DNA of 64,000 nt, taken from positions 434,001-498,000 of the forward strand of contig NZ_JAENHK010000010.1 in assembly GCF_016595215.1 (NCBI RefSeq), read 5' to 3'. Both the position numbers and the translations under genes were made by a program. Of this stretch, positions 36,191 through 44,411 are shown piece by piece; within the stretch, counting starts at the first letter, position 1, and the number at the start of each line of letters is the position of its first letter. Under the pieces are notes generated by a model. It was not told the origin of the DNA. It was given only the letters and a program-made list of their open reading frames with translations, and did not search any database. The stretch comes from Chryseobacterium paridis. GTDB lineage: Bacteria > Bacteroidota > Bacteroidia > Flavobacteriales > Weeksellaceae.

Positions 36191-37252
36191 ATGGCATTAA
36201 TTAAATTTGCAGGAGTAGAAGAAAATGTAGTAACAAGAGAAGAATTTCCAATCGAAAAAGCACAGGACGTTTTAAAAAATGAAACAGTTGCAGTTTTAGG
36301 ATATGGTATCCAGGGACCTGGCCAGGCACTTAACCTTCAGGACAATGGAATCAACGTAATTGTGGGGCAGCGTAAGAATTCTAAAAGCTGGGACAAAGCT
36401 GTACAAGACGGATTTGTTCCTGGTGAAACCTTATTTGAGTTAGAAGAAGCGGCACAAAGAGGAACGATTCTATGCTACCTTCTCAGTGATGCTGCACAAA
36501 TCGAGTTTTGGCCAACATTAGAAAAATATCTTACACCTGGAAAAACATTATACTTCTCCCATGGTTTTGGAATAACCTATAATCACCAAACCAATATCAT
36601 CCCGTCTAAAGAAGTAGATGTGGTTTTGGTAGCTCCTAAAGGTTCCGGGACATCTTTAAGAAGACTTTTTGTTGAAGGTAAAGGATTGAACAGCAGTTAT
36701 GCGATTCATCAGGATGCAACAGGAAATGCAAAAGATAAAGTCATTGCATTAGGTATTGCAGTGGGTAGTGGATATTTATTTGAAACTAATTTTAAGAAAG
36801 AAGTATACAGTGACCTGGTAGGAGAGAGAGGTTCATTAATGGGAGCAATCCAAGGTCTTTTTGCTGCTCAGTTTGAGGTTTTAAGAGCTCAGGGACATTC
36901 TCCTTCGGAAGCATTTAATGAAACTGTCGAAGAGCTTACTCAGTCATTGATGCCTTTGGTAGCAGAAAACGGAATGGATTGGATGTATGCCAATTGCTCT
37001 ACAACAGCCCAAAGAGGAGCTTTAGATTGGTGGAAGAAATTTTATGATGCGACCAAACCGGTATTTGAAGAACTGTATCAAAGTGTGAAAGAAGGAAACG
37101 AATCACAGAAGTCTATTTCCAGCAATAGTAAAGAAAACTACAGAGAAGGTCTGAATAAAGAGCTCGAAGAATTGAGAAACAGCGAATTATGGCAGGCAGG
37201 TAAGGTCGTAAGGTCTTTGCGTCCTGATAGAGAACTTGAATATGAAAAGTAG
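36191..37252 (+). CDS. ilvC: Ketol-acid reductoisomerase
   Basis: A 353-residue class I enzyme. The Rossmann loop is GYGIQGPGQALNLQDNG with VGQRKNSKSW for the cofactor phosphate, and the knotted domain includes DLVGERGSLMGAIQGLFAAQFEVL with the Mg2+-binding Asp and Glu. It isomerises and reduces acetolactate or acetohydroxybutyrate. I start it at the ATG at 36191 (MALIKFAG); upstream codons back to 36146 are AT-rich intergenic sequence and not family-like. It overlaps the start of ilvA. Confidence 0.95.
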   Translation: MALIKFAGVEENVVTREEFPIEKAQDVLKNETVAVLGYGIQGPGQALNLQDNGINVIVGQRKNSKSWDKAVQDGFVPGETLFELEEAAQRGTILCYLLSDAAQIEFWPTLEKYLTPGKTLYFSHGFGITYNHQTNIIPSKEVDVVLVAPKGSGTSLRRLFVEGKGLNSSYAIHQDATGNAKDKVIALGIAVGSGYLFETNFKKEVYSDLVGERGSLMGAIQGLFAAQFEVLRAQGHSPSEAFNETVEELTQSLMPLVAENGMDWMYANCSTTAQRGALDWWKKFYDATKPVFEELYQSVKEGNESQKSISSNSKENYREGLNKELEELRNSELWQAGKVVRSLRPDRELEYEK

Positions 37253-38507
37253 AACCGTAAATTTTCCCTCATTACAGGCTATAAAAGAAGCTAGGAAAAC
37301 ACTCGAGAGTGTTATCAATACAACTCCGTTGCAAAAAAGTTTCAGACTTTCAAAACAGATGGACGCTGATATTTTTCTGAAAAGAGAAGATATGCAGCCT
37401 GTTCGTTCTTATAAGATCAGAGGAGCTTACAATAAAATGTACAGTCTTTACAAAGATCAGAAAGTAGAAAACGGTGTTGTTTGTGCCAGTGCCGGAAATC
37501 ATGCTCAGGGAGTGGCTTTTGCCTGCAGGAAGCTGAAAATTGCCGGAACGATCTTTATGCCTGTTACCACTCCAAAACAAAAACTGGAGCAGGTAGCAAT
37601 GTTTGGGGAAAAGTATGTTGAAATAAAACTGATTGGGGATACTTTTGATGATTCGAAAAATGCAGCCATTACATTCAGTGAAAATTCTGGAGCTGCATTT
37701 ATCCATCCTTTTGATGATGTAGAAATTATTGAAGGGCAGGCTACTGTAGCAATGGAAATTTTAGAACAGACGGATAGTCCAATAGATTTTGTGTTTGTTC
37801 CTTTAGGAGGAGGGGGATTAGCAGCTGGCATCGTCACAGTATTTTCAATTTTATCGCCCAGGACCAAGATCATTATTGTAGAACCGAAAGGAGCTGCTTC
37901 AATGAAAGCTTCGGTTGAGGCAGGTATTAACACTGAGCTTCCCCATATTGATAAATTTGTAGATGGAGCTGCCGTTCAAAAAGTAGGGGATCTGACTTTT
38001 GAAATTTGTAAAGATTATATCCATGATTGTATTGCAGTAGATGAAGGGAAGGTTTGTGAAACATTATTGGAACTTTATAATAAAGATGCCATGGTGCTGG
38101 AACCCGCAGGTGCATTGACTATTGCAGCACTGGATCTTTATAAAGATCAGATACAAGGTAAAAACGTTGTATGTATTGCAAGCGGAAGTAATAACGATAT
38201 CACAAGAACAGAAGAAATTAAGGAACGAGCAATGCTTTATAAGGGATTAAAACATTACTTTATTGTAAAATTTCCTCAACGTCCGGGAGCCCTTAAAGAA
38301 TTTGTTTTAAATGTTTTAGGCAAATCTGATGATATTACATTCTTTGAATATACCAAAAGAAATTCCCGGGAAACAGCTTCTGCTATTGTAGGTATCGAAG
38401 TGCCTTCATTTTTAGACTTTGAAGAGTTATTGCATAGGATGAAGCAAGCCGGATACTTTGAATCATACCTCAATGATTCTCCCAATATGATGAATATTTT
38501 AATTTAG
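37242..38507 (+). CDS. ilvA: Threonine dehydratase (biosynthetic)
   Basis: A 421-residue PLP enzyme from the ATG at 37242 (MKSRTVNFPS), which overlaps the ilvC stop; an upstream TTG at 37236 is less likely. The PLP Lys is in VRSYKIRGAYNKM, the phosphate loop is PLGGGGLAAGI, and the C-terminal ~80 residues from LKHYFIVKFPQRPGALKEFV form a single ACT-like domain for feedback by Ile. It makes 2-oxobutyrate from threonine, the entry to Ile synthesis. It is the last gene of the operon, followed by a strong terminator. Confidence 0.95.
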   Translation: MKSRTVNFPSLQAIKEARKTLESVINTTPLQKSFRLSKQMDADIFLKREDMQPVRSYKIRGAYNKMYSLYKDQKVENGVVCASAGNHAQGVAFACRKLKIAGTIFMPVTTPKQKLEQVAMFGEKYVEIKLIGDTFDDSKNAAITFSENSGAAFIHPFDDVEIIEGQATVAMEILEQTDSPIDFVFVPLGGGGLAAGIVTVFSILSPRTKIIIVEPKGAASMKASVEAGINTELPHIDKFVDGAAVQKVGDLTFEICKDYIHDCIAVDEGKVCETLLELYNKDAMVLEPAGALTIAALDLYKDQIQGKNVVCIASGSNNDITRTEEIKERAMLYKGLKHYFIVKFPQRPGALKEFVLNVLGKSDDITFFEYTKRNSRETASAIVGIEVPSFLDFEELLHRMKQAGYFESYLNDSPNMMNILI

Positions 38508-38516
38508 TTATTCTAA

Positions 38517-38548
38517 AAAGCCACTTTTATAAGTGGCTTTATTTTTTG
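38517..38548 (+). terminator. Intrinsic terminator of the ilv operon
   Basis: AAAGCCACTT / AAGTGGCTTT, 10-bp perfect stem with TTAT loop, followed by A and six T. Confidence 0.93.
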
Positions 38549-38681
38549 ATACAAGAGTGTTTATGTATTATGTGCTTGATTTCTAGCACGTAAATCAATT
38601 TGGATGAAGGTTTTAAAATAAAATTGTAATAAACTGATAAATGTCATTACGTTTCTTATTTTTATTCAGTCTAAATAAATA

Positions 38682-38689
38682 TAAATTTG
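38682..38689 (+). promoter_or_regulatory. Minus-7 box TAAATTTG for the T9SS cargo gene
   Basis: Exact TAnnTTTG match 24 nt upstream of the ATG. No TTG at minus 33 was found. Confidence 0.5.
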
Positions 38690-38713
38690 TCATAACAAAA
38701 AACTAAGAAAATA

Positions 38714-39523
38714 ATGAAGAAACTCTCTATCCTTTTAAGTATTGGTGCTTGCTCTCTACTAAGTGCGCAGTACTGTTTACCAACATTTGAATACAGTGGA
38801 AATATGGCTATAGGAGAGGCAATTATGAATGTCACATTTGGAACTATAAATAATACTTCACCTTCTGTCACCAACGGAACTGCACCTCCAAATTACGAAG
38901 ATTTTACATCAATATCAACAGATATTCAGATGGGGAGTAATTATCCTATTTCGGTAAAAGGTCCTTCTGGTACATTTCCCAGTGACGTGGTCGTATTTAT
39001 TGATTTTAATAAAAATGGAAGTTTTGATGATGCCGGAGAAAGCTTTTTTATCGGACGTTTAGAACCTGCGAATCCTTTTAACGCAAAGACAATTACGGGG
39101 AATATTACTATTCCAGGGACTGCTTTGCCAGGAACTACAAAAATGAGGGTTTTGAAGAATACCAATATTGCAGCATATTCCGATCCTAATGCTGTTACTT
39201 CAATCCATTCGGCTTGTGGCAGCTTGAGGTCAGGGCAGGTTGAGGATTATTCTGTAAATATAGTAGCTGCTAATCTTTCAACCCATGATCAAAATATTAA
39301 TGGGGATAATTTGAGGCTATATCCTAACCCTACTAATGGGATTGTACAAATTAAAGGAGTGGAGTCATTGAAAAATTATGAAGTCTATAGTATATCAGGT
39401 CAAAAGGTATTAGAAGGTAATTCTACTTCATTGAACATGAATCAATTAATTCCTGGAACGTATTTAATAAAAATGAAATTAAAAAATAATACAATGATCA
39501 CAGAAAAGATCATTAAAAAATAA
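38714..39523 (+). CDS. Secreted GEVED-domain protein with type IX secretion sorting domain
   Basis: A 269-residue exported protein. The signal peptide is about residues 1-18 (LSILLSIGACSLLSAQ). The middle is a GEVED-type domain: DVVVFIDFNKNGSFDDAGE resembles its calcium-binding loop and SGQVEDYSV is the eponymous motif. The last ~70 residues are a type A sorting domain with LRLYPNPTNG, YSISGQKV and the closing PGTYLIKMKLK. This tail directs passage across the outer membrane by the type IX system. No catalytic domain is seen, so it is probably a surface or matrix protein. It is monocistronic. Confidence 0.9.
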   Translation: MKKLSILLSIGACSLLSAQYCLPTFEYSGNMAIGEAIMNVTFGTINNTSPSVTNGTAPPNYEDFTSISTDIQMGSNYPISVKGPSGTFPSDVVVFIDFNKNGSFDDAGESFFIGRLEPANPFNAKTITGNITIPGTALPGTTKMRVLKNTNIAAYSDPNAVTSIHSACGSLRSGQVEDYSVNIVAANLSTHDQNINGDNLRLYPNPTNGIVQIKGVESLKNYEVYSISGQKVLEGNSTSLNMNQLIPGTYLIKMKLKNNTMITEKIIKK

Positions 39524-39561
39524 ACACAACTAATCATATCCATATCAATTTTTGTTTTTTT

Positions 39562-39594
39562 AACCGATGGGGCCATATCCCATCGGTTTTCTTT
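39562..39594 (+). terminator. Intrinsic terminator after the T9SS cargo gene
   Basis: AACCGATGGG / CCCATCGGTT, 10-bp perfect stem with 7-nt loop and T-rich tail. Confidence 0.9.
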
Positions 39595-39625
39595 ATGAAG
39601 ATCAATCGAATCCTATATAAAATAA

Positions 39626-39690
39626 CAAAGCTCCCAATATGAGAGCTTTGTCGTGTTAAATAAAATTAAATAACCTTTGCTTCGGTTATT
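39626..39690 (-). terminator. Two tandem hairpins downstream of the nucleotidase gene
   Basis: AATAACC/GGTTATT (39669-39690) and CAAAGCTC/GAGCTTTG (39626-39650) lie 3' of the minus-strand nucleotidase. The T-runs are imperfect (TTAATTTTATTT after the first), so termination is probable but not certain. Confidence 0.5.
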
Positions 39691-39812
39691 CTATGGTAGA
39701 AATCTCTTTTGATTACTGTACAAAAGTACTTTATGATTGAATGGGCCTTGTGCTCCAGTTTCAATAAATGATATAGTCCAGATCTGTTTTTTTAATTGCT
39801 CTGCCTAGTAAC

Positions 39813-40376
39813 TTAAACTGCTTCTGATTCACTTAAGTTTTTAATATTTTTAAATAAAGCTCTCACCTCATCCCATGTATGTACTCTTTGATGGTGATCT
39901 ATATTGCTATTATGTCCTGCATTAAACATGATAGGTCTTCCTTTGCAAAAATCAAGATTTTTGATATGATCGTCAATGAGGTAGTCCGTATCTATAATGC
40001 TTTTATCTCCGCACATGATGATGTTTTTCCATGATATAAATGGGAAGTGTTCCTGTAACCATTCGTATTTTTCATACAATGATAAAGGAAACTCCATGGC
40101 TGCAGTGACGATGTAAACCTCATAATCATTCATCAGTTCTTTTACTACTTCTATAGCATTAGGCATTACAGGTAAAGTACGGAAAAACCCGGGAGTCTGT
40201 AAATATTCGAATATAACCTCTTTATTGGGAAAAGCATCAGGTTCCGGTTTTCCAATCATGTCTTCCCGAGTGATTAAAATCCCATGATCTCTGTGATACC
40301 AACTGATCAATTGCGCTTCTACATCAGCTATTACACCGTCCATATCTATCGCAATGGTTTCTTTTTTATTTCTCAT
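39813..40376 (-). CDS. 5'(3')-deoxyribonucleotidase-like HAD phosphatase (NT5C)
   Basis: A 187-residue HAD hydrolase from the ATG at 40376 (MRNKKETIAIDMDG); a longer ORF back to 40424 has an AT-rich, non-family N-terminus. The nucleophile motif is DMDGVIAD, followed by VYIVTAAMEFP (motif II Thr) and the late YLIDDHIKNLDFC (motif IV acidic pair). The LITREDMIGK and PLSLYEKYEWL segments are typical of NT5C. It removes phosphate from deoxynucleoside monophosphates in the cytosol. It is divergent from a DeoR regulator; both promoters overlap phased TTGCAW boxes. Confidence 0.88.
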   Translation of the reverse strand: MRNKKETIAIDMDGVIADVEAQLISWYHRDHGILITREDMIGKPEPDAFPNKEVIFEYLQTPGFFRTLPVMPNAIEVVKELMNDYEVYIVTAAMEFPLSLYEKYEWLQEHFPFISWKNIIMCGDKSIIDTDYLIDDHIKNLDFCKGRPIMFNAGHNSNIDHHQRVHTWDEVRALFKNIKNLSESEAV

Positions 40377-40377
40377 T

Positions 40378-40435
40378 TTGCAATTATTTGCAACAAATAT
40401 ATATAATATTGCATAAAGTTGCATATTTTTTGCAA
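40378..40435. promoter_or_regulatory. Five helically phased TTGCAW boxes, candidate DeoR operator
   Basis: TTGCAA or TTGCAT at 40378, 40388, 40409, 40419 and 40430. The steps of 10, 21, 10 and 11 bp put all five on one face of the helix. They span the space between the nucleotidase and DeoR genes and both promoter boxes. Confidence 0.7.
40394..40401 (-). promoter_or_regulatory. Minus-7 box TATATTTG for the nucleotidase gene
   Basis: Exact TAnnTTTG match on the minus strand, 17 nt before the ATG, set among the TTGCAW boxes. Confidence 0.6.
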
Positions 40436-40446
40436 TAAATATTTTC

Positions 40447-40454
40447 TATATTTG
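40447..40454 (+). promoter_or_regulatory. Minus-7 box TATATTTG for the DeoR gene
   Basis: Exact TAnnTTTG match ending four bases before the ATG at 40459, so the mRNA would be leaderless or nearly so. Confidence 0.6.
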
Positions 40455-40458
40455 TTTT

Positions 40459-41208
40459 ATGATAAAAGCTGAAAGACAGAATCTCATTTTGGAATACCTG
40501 GCCAAGGATAAAAAAGTGTTGCTCGACCAGTTAAGCGGAATCCTTAAAGTATCTGAGGATACAGTACGCAGGGATATTAAGGAATTATCGGATAAAGGAT
40601 TACTTAAAGCAGTTCGTGGTGGTGCTCTTCAGCGATCTTCAATGCCTTTACATTTCAAAGACAGACAAAATATTGATGTTCCTTATAAAAAAATAATAGC
40701 TGAAAAAGTTTTGGAATATATCAAGCCAGGAATGGTATTGCTGGTGGATTCAGGAACCTCAGCATTGGCTGTGGTAGCTAATTTACCTAAAGATATTGCC
40801 TTAACGGTGGTCACCAATAGTTTTCCTGTCGCTTCACTTTTGGAAGATCATACAGAAATTGAAGTGCTGTTTATGGGTGGGATGCTCAATAAAATTTCTT
40901 TTTCTACGACGGGATATGAGACCATTCAGAGTATAAGAAACATCAGGGCAGATATCTGTTTGCTAGGTGTTTGCAGTATTGATCTGGAGATTGGAGTTAC
41001 GGGAGATGATTATGAAGATAGTCTGGTGAAAAGAGTGATGATAGAAACGTCAAAAAGTACCATTGCATTGTCTACTACCGATAAGCTGGGAACTTCTGAA
41101 TCCTTTTATATTTCTGCAGCTAATGCACTAACTGCAATTATCACAGAAGCTGATCCTGAATCTGATTATTTAAAGCCTTATATCGATGCAGGGATTGAGG
41201 TAAGATAA
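40459..41208 (+). CDS. DeoR/GlpR family transcriptional regulator
   Basis: A 249-residue repressor-type regulator. The N-terminal HTH is RQNLILEYLAKDKKVLLDQLSGILKVSEDTVRRDIKEL, followed by GLLKAVRGGAL. The C-terminal sugar-phosphate-sensing domain has VLLVDSGTSALAV and FMGGMLNK, typical of the DeoR sensor fold. Family members respond to phosphorylated sugars or nucleoside-derived sugar phosphates. Its divergence from a deoxynucleotidase across an array of repeated boxes suggests it controls that gene and itself, with deoxyribose- or ribose-phosphate as a plausible ligand. Confidence 0.9.
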   Translation: MIKAERQNLILEYLAKDKKVLLDQLSGILKVSEDTVRRDIKELSDKGLLKAVRGGALQRSSMPLHFKDRQNIDVPYKKIIAEKVLEYIKPGMVLLVDSGTSALAVVANLPKDIALTVVTNSFPVASLLEDHTEIEVLFMGGMLNKISFSTTGYETIQSIRNIRADICLLGVCSIDLEIGVTGDDYEDSLVKRVMIETSKSTIALSTTDKLGTSESFYISAANALTAIITEADPESDYLKPYIDAGIEVR

Positions 41209-41221
41209 ATACTATATAATA

Positions 41222-41257
41222 AAAAGGCAAAGAATGACAAATTCTTTGCCTTTTTTA
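41222..41257. terminator. Terminator between the DeoR and GG-peptide genes
   Basis: AAAAGGCAAAGAAT / ATTCTTTGCCTTTT, 14-bp perfect stem with GACAA loop, A-rich before and T-rich after, so it can serve both convergent genes. Confidence 0.93.
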
Positions 41258-41263
41258 TAAATT

Positions 41264-41440
41264 TTATGTAATTTCTCTAACCATACATAACCCATTTGGT
41301 CCTGCTTGTGATATTGGACGGCATGCACCATTAATACAACACCAGTCATTACCACATTCCATATCTTCAGGGCATTGTCGAAATCCCCCCAAAATTGTTT
41401 TCAATTGATTTCTTTCTAACGATTTTAAATTGTTTTTCAT
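41264..41440 (-). CDS. Cys-rich peptide with double-glycine leader (bacteriocin-like)
   Basis: A 58-residue ORF found by translating the gap. Residues 1-19 form a leader (MKNNLKSLER, then NQLKTILGG) ending in Gly-Gly, as in peptides cut by C39 peptidase-containing exporters. The remaining 39 residues hold six Cys at 23, 29, 34, 35, 40 and 52, with CGNDWCCINGAC in the middle, a spacing that suggests three disulfides. Similar short GG-leader peptides annotated as bacteriocin-like are common in Chryseobacterium. No maturation or export gene is adjacent, so processing would rely on genes elsewhere. It has its own promoter box and terminator. Confidence 0.85.
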   Translation of the reverse strand: MKNNLKSLERNQLKTILGGFRQCPEDMECGNDWCCINGACRPISQAGPNGLCMVREIT

Positions 41441-41463
41441 AGTACATTGTTTTAGTTGTGAAA

Positions 41464-41471
41464 CAAATGTA
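41464..41471 (-). promoter_or_regulatory. Minus-7 box TACATTTG for the GG-peptide gene
   Basis: Exact TAnnTTTG match on the minus strand 23 nt before the ATG at 41440. Confidence 0.6.
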
Positions 41472-41523
41472 ATGAATTATGTAACAGGAAATTAATAATT
41501 ATTTAAATGATGATTTTATCTCC

Positions 41524-42471
41524 TTATAAAGTGATTTTTTGCCCTTGTACGGGGAAAATGTACTTTATACCCAATGTATTTTTTTCTTTTAATTGCGCCT
41601 TGATTTTTTCGATATTATGATCCACTGGTTTTAGGTGGGTAATAATCACTGGAATATTTTTTAGCTTCCCCGGTTGGCAAAAACTGTTCAGAACATTCAA
41701 TTCCTGTTCCAATAATCGAGGAGTGAGATGTCCAAATAATGACTTATCGGGCTGTTCATTTGGAAAAGAAACTTCTATTAAAATTCCTTTTAATTTTTGC
41801 TGATCTACATAAGGAGCAACATTCTTCCACAGATTCTCCAGCTTATTGCTTTTTTCTATACTATCAATTCCGGTATCACCCAAATATAAAAGATAATCAC
41901 CATTATGTCTTACAAGAAATGCAGTACTCTCATAGGGATTAACGTGGCTAAGTGGAAATGCAGTCACATACATTTCTGTATCTGAAACAGGTATTTCCTT
42001 ACCTTCGTCAAGGCTTACCATCTTGTATTTGTTGAGGCGAGGAGCCTCTCCGGAATCAGTGAAGTTAGCCCAACTTTGCCATGAAAAATATTTATCCGTA
42101 ATGATTTTTCCTACAGAAGGAAGAGTATATACTGATTTCCTGGTGTCATCCGGACTGTTTAAAATCATACCACTTACATGGTCGAGATGGGCATGAGAGA
42201 TGAGGTATCCTTTGATATTTTGTTGTATAATCTGCAAGGAAGAGCTTTGCTTAAAATTGCCTTTTTCTATTGCTTTTTCCACTCCTGAACGGATAGTACC
42301 TGCATCAAGAGCTACATAATTTTCAGAATTTACCGGAGCAGCCATATAACTTGACAGATTACTTTCCTCGCCGCCACCATAGATTCCCAATGGAATTACC
42401 TTAAAACTATTCTGCGCTGAACACAGGGTTGCCGACAAAATAATAGTCAGGCCGAAAAATTGTTTTATCAT
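41524..42471 (-). CDS. Class II 3',5'-cyclic-nucleotide phosphodiesterase-like MBL-fold protein
   Basis: A 315-residue exported protein with a signal peptide ending near ATLCSAQ. The metallo-beta-lactamase core carries SHAHLDHVSGM, the HxHLDH signature of class II phosphodiesterases, then YLGDTGID, LIEVSFPNEQPD, HLTPRLLEQEL and ITHLKPVDHN, matching the PdeA/cpdP layout. The family hydrolyses cyclic AMP and cyclic GMP; in other bacteria secreted or periplasmic forms are known. A general metallohydrolase role cannot be ruled out. The start at 42471 gives a clean signal peptide. Confidence 0.85.
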   Translation of the reverse strand: MIKQFFGLTIILSATLCSAQNSFKVIPLGIYGGGEESNLSSYMAAPVNSENYVALDAGTIRSGVEKAIEKGNFKQSSSLQIIQQNIKGYLISHAHLDHVSGMILNSPDDTRKSVYTLPSVGKIITDKYFSWQSWANFTDSGEAPRLNKYKMVSLDEGKEIPVSDTEMYVTAFPLSHVNPYESTAFLVRHNGDYLLYLGDTGIDSIEKSNKLENLWKNVAPYVDQQKLKGILIEVSFPNEQPDKSLFGHLTPRLLEQELNVLNSFCQPGKLKNIPVIITHLKPVDHNIEKIKAQLKEKNTLGIKYIFPVQGQKITL

Positions 42472-42768
42472 GTAAAGTAAGTGTTATTGTTATAAAGAAT
42501 TAGTGATAGTGCAAATTTAATTTAAAAATATCGATGGCAAAGTAAATAGGAGAAATGTATATGCTCTTAAGTAGTAAAAAGATCAATTTAATTTTAAATG
42601 TCTGATTTTTTTCTATTGAAGAATCTACTGCAAGTATGATTAATACTGGATAAATAAATATTTTTTCGTTTTTAATTTTTCGTATGAATATAATTTGTAT
42701 TATTGTATTATAATAATTCATCTAGTAGAGAATTATTATTTATGAAATTAAAAACTAAAACTCATCTT

Positions 42769-43743
42769 ATGAAAAAAATTGCCATTACGGGTGGTAGTGG
42801 ATTTGTTGGTTCTGCTATTTACAGGGAGTGTCTTAAGAGAAATGACTCTCAAATCTATTTATTTGACAAGACAAAACCAGAATATGTCCTGCCTGATAAC
42901 GTTTCCTGGGTTGAATGTGATACCACAGACTTTAATCTGGTGAAAAAGTGCCTGACCGAAATTAATCCTGATCACATCTATCTTATTGCTGGTGTTCTGG
43001 GAACAACTGAACTTAATTTTCACCCATTAAAAGCTGTACAAAATAATAGCGTAGGTATTTCTACATTTATTGAAGTTCTGCTTACTATGGAAAAAAAGCC
43101 AAGGTTGTTTTATGTAACCAAACCAAACGTTTGGGAAAATATGTATACCATTACCAAAGAAAATGCAGAGCGAATCATTAAGCTCTATATGAAGGAATAT
43201 GCGATTGAAGGATGTATCCATAAATGGTTCAATGCTTATGGACCGGGACAGCATACACACCCTATAAGAAAGGCGGTACCATATTTTATTTTAAATGCCT
43301 TGCACAATAAACCTCTTGAAATATGGGGGAATGGAAAGCAAACAGTTGACTTGATCCATATTGAAGATATTGCCTATCTGGCTGTTGAAGCAATGAATAA
43401 AGAAGTATGTACCAATGAAAATGTTGTTGACATTGGAACCGGAGTATCAATGACTGTGGAAGATCTGGCAAAGCTGATCATTAAATTAACAGGTTCTTCA
43501 TCTGATATTGTTTATAAAAATATGAGATCCGGTGAAGTGGAAGAAACTATTTTAGTTGCCAATACGACAGGAATTGATCATCACATTGCACCAAATTATA
43601 AGTTTAAAGATCTGGAAAAAGGAATGAAAGATACGATCGAATATTATCGAAATGTATCTGATGAACATAAAGAATCCTTTTTTACGTACTATAATAGTAA
43701 TCAACATGAAAAGTATTATTCTGATATTAGGAGCGCCCAATGA
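42769..43743 (+). CDS. NAD-dependent epimerase/dehydratase (extended SDR)
   Basis: A 324-residue sugar-nucleotide-type SDR from the ATG at 42769 (MKKIAITGGSGFVG). In-frame upstream ATGs at 42742 and 42703 would add residues that do not fit the Rossmann start. GGSGFVG binds NAD, YTITKENAE supplies the Tyr-x3-Lys pair, and FNAYGPGQHTHPIRKAVPYFI is the substrate-side region of GalE-like enzymes. The substrate is probably a nucleotide sugar. The DUF218 gene starts 38 bp before its stop, so the pair is translationally coupled. Confidence 0.88.
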   Translation: MKKIAITGGSGFVGSAIYRECLKRNDSQIYLFDKTKPEYVLPDNVSWVECDTTDFNLVKKCLTEINPDHIYLIAGVLGTTELNFHPLKAVQNNSVGISTFIEVLLTMEKKPRLFYVTKPNVWENMYTITKENAERIIKLYMKEYAIEGCIHKWFNAYGPGQHTHPIRKAVPYFILNALHNKPLEIWGNGKQTVDLIHIEDIAYLAVEAMNKEVCTNENVVDIGTGVSMTVEDLAKLIIKLTGSSSDIVYKNMRSGEVEETILVANTTGIDHHIAPNYKFKDLEKGMKDTIEYYRNVSDEHKESFFTYYNSNQHEKYYSDIRSAQ

Positions 43744-44215
43744 TCTCAACGGGAACCTGAGCACAACAGCAATTGATAGATTGAATGCTGCTTATGAACT
43801 CTATCGGAAAGATAAAAAAATAAGCTTTTTATGCTCTGGTGGTTTTGGTGAACATTTTAATACATCGGATTTACCTCACGCTCATTATGCAAAACAGTAT
43901 CTTATTAAAATGGGAGCCATTGAAAATGATTTTTTACCCCATTTGATTACTTCAAATACTGTTGATGATTTCAGAAAAGCAATTCCTGTACTTGTGGAAG
44001 TAAACCCGGAAGTCATTTACATTGTTACATCTGATTTTCATGTGGCACGGGCAAAGATGATTTTTAATATCATTACTCAGGATAAGGATATTAGTAAAAA
44101 AGTAGTTTTTATTTATGCTAAATCCTCACATGCTTCAGGTGAGCTTAAAAGATTGGAAGAGCATGAGAATAAAGCGATTAAAATTTTAATCAATAACAAC
44201 TTTACTTTATATTAA
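43706..44215 (+). CDS. DUF218 (YdcF/SanA/ElyC) family protein
   Basis: A 169-residue protein with the DUF218 pattern: IILILGAPNDLNGNLSTTAIDRLNAAYELY at the start, FLCSGGFGEHF, then ITSNTVDDF and YIVTSDFHVARAKMIF. I use the ATG at 43706, because the longer reading from 43652 would add residues encoded only by the out-of-frame end of the epimerase gene. Members such as ElyC and SanA act in envelope precursor metabolism, but the biochemical reaction is not settled. No TM segment is present, unlike membrane-anchored SanA. Coupling to an epimerase suggests a sugar-related job. Confidence 0.85.
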   Translation: MKSIILILGAPNDLNGNLSTTAIDRLNAAYELYRKDKKISFLCSGGFGEHFNTSDLPHAHYAKQYLIKMGAIENDFLPHLITSNTVDDFRKAIPVLVEVNPEVIYIVTSDFHVARAKMIFNIITQDKDISKKVVFIYAKSSHASGELKRLEEHENKAIKILINNNFTLY

Positions 44216-44255
44216 AATATTTCAATAGTTATTTTTGCTTTTTTTGATAGTTATT

Positions 44256-44287
44256 AGCCTCTTATTGTATAAGAGGCTTTTCTCTTT
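44256..44287 (+). terminator. Intrinsic terminator after the DUF218 gene
   Basis: AGCCTCTTA / TAAGAGGCT, 9-bp perfect stem with TTGTA loop, then a T/C-rich tail. Confidence 0.82.
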
Positions 44288-44411
44288 TGCATTTAAAAAG
44301 CAATTTGGGATGACATTGACGGAGCTTGTTGAACAAAGGAACAAATCTAATCTTCTTGCAGGGACAAGAAAAAAGTAATCTGTTATTCTTAATTCTTTGA
44401 AAATTCTATCC

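Noticed and set aside
42500..42721. 73-residue minus-strand ORF between the phosphodiesterase and epimerase genes
   Set aside because: AT-rich, Ile/Lys/Phe/Tyr-biased translation with no domain or signal; looks like random open frame.
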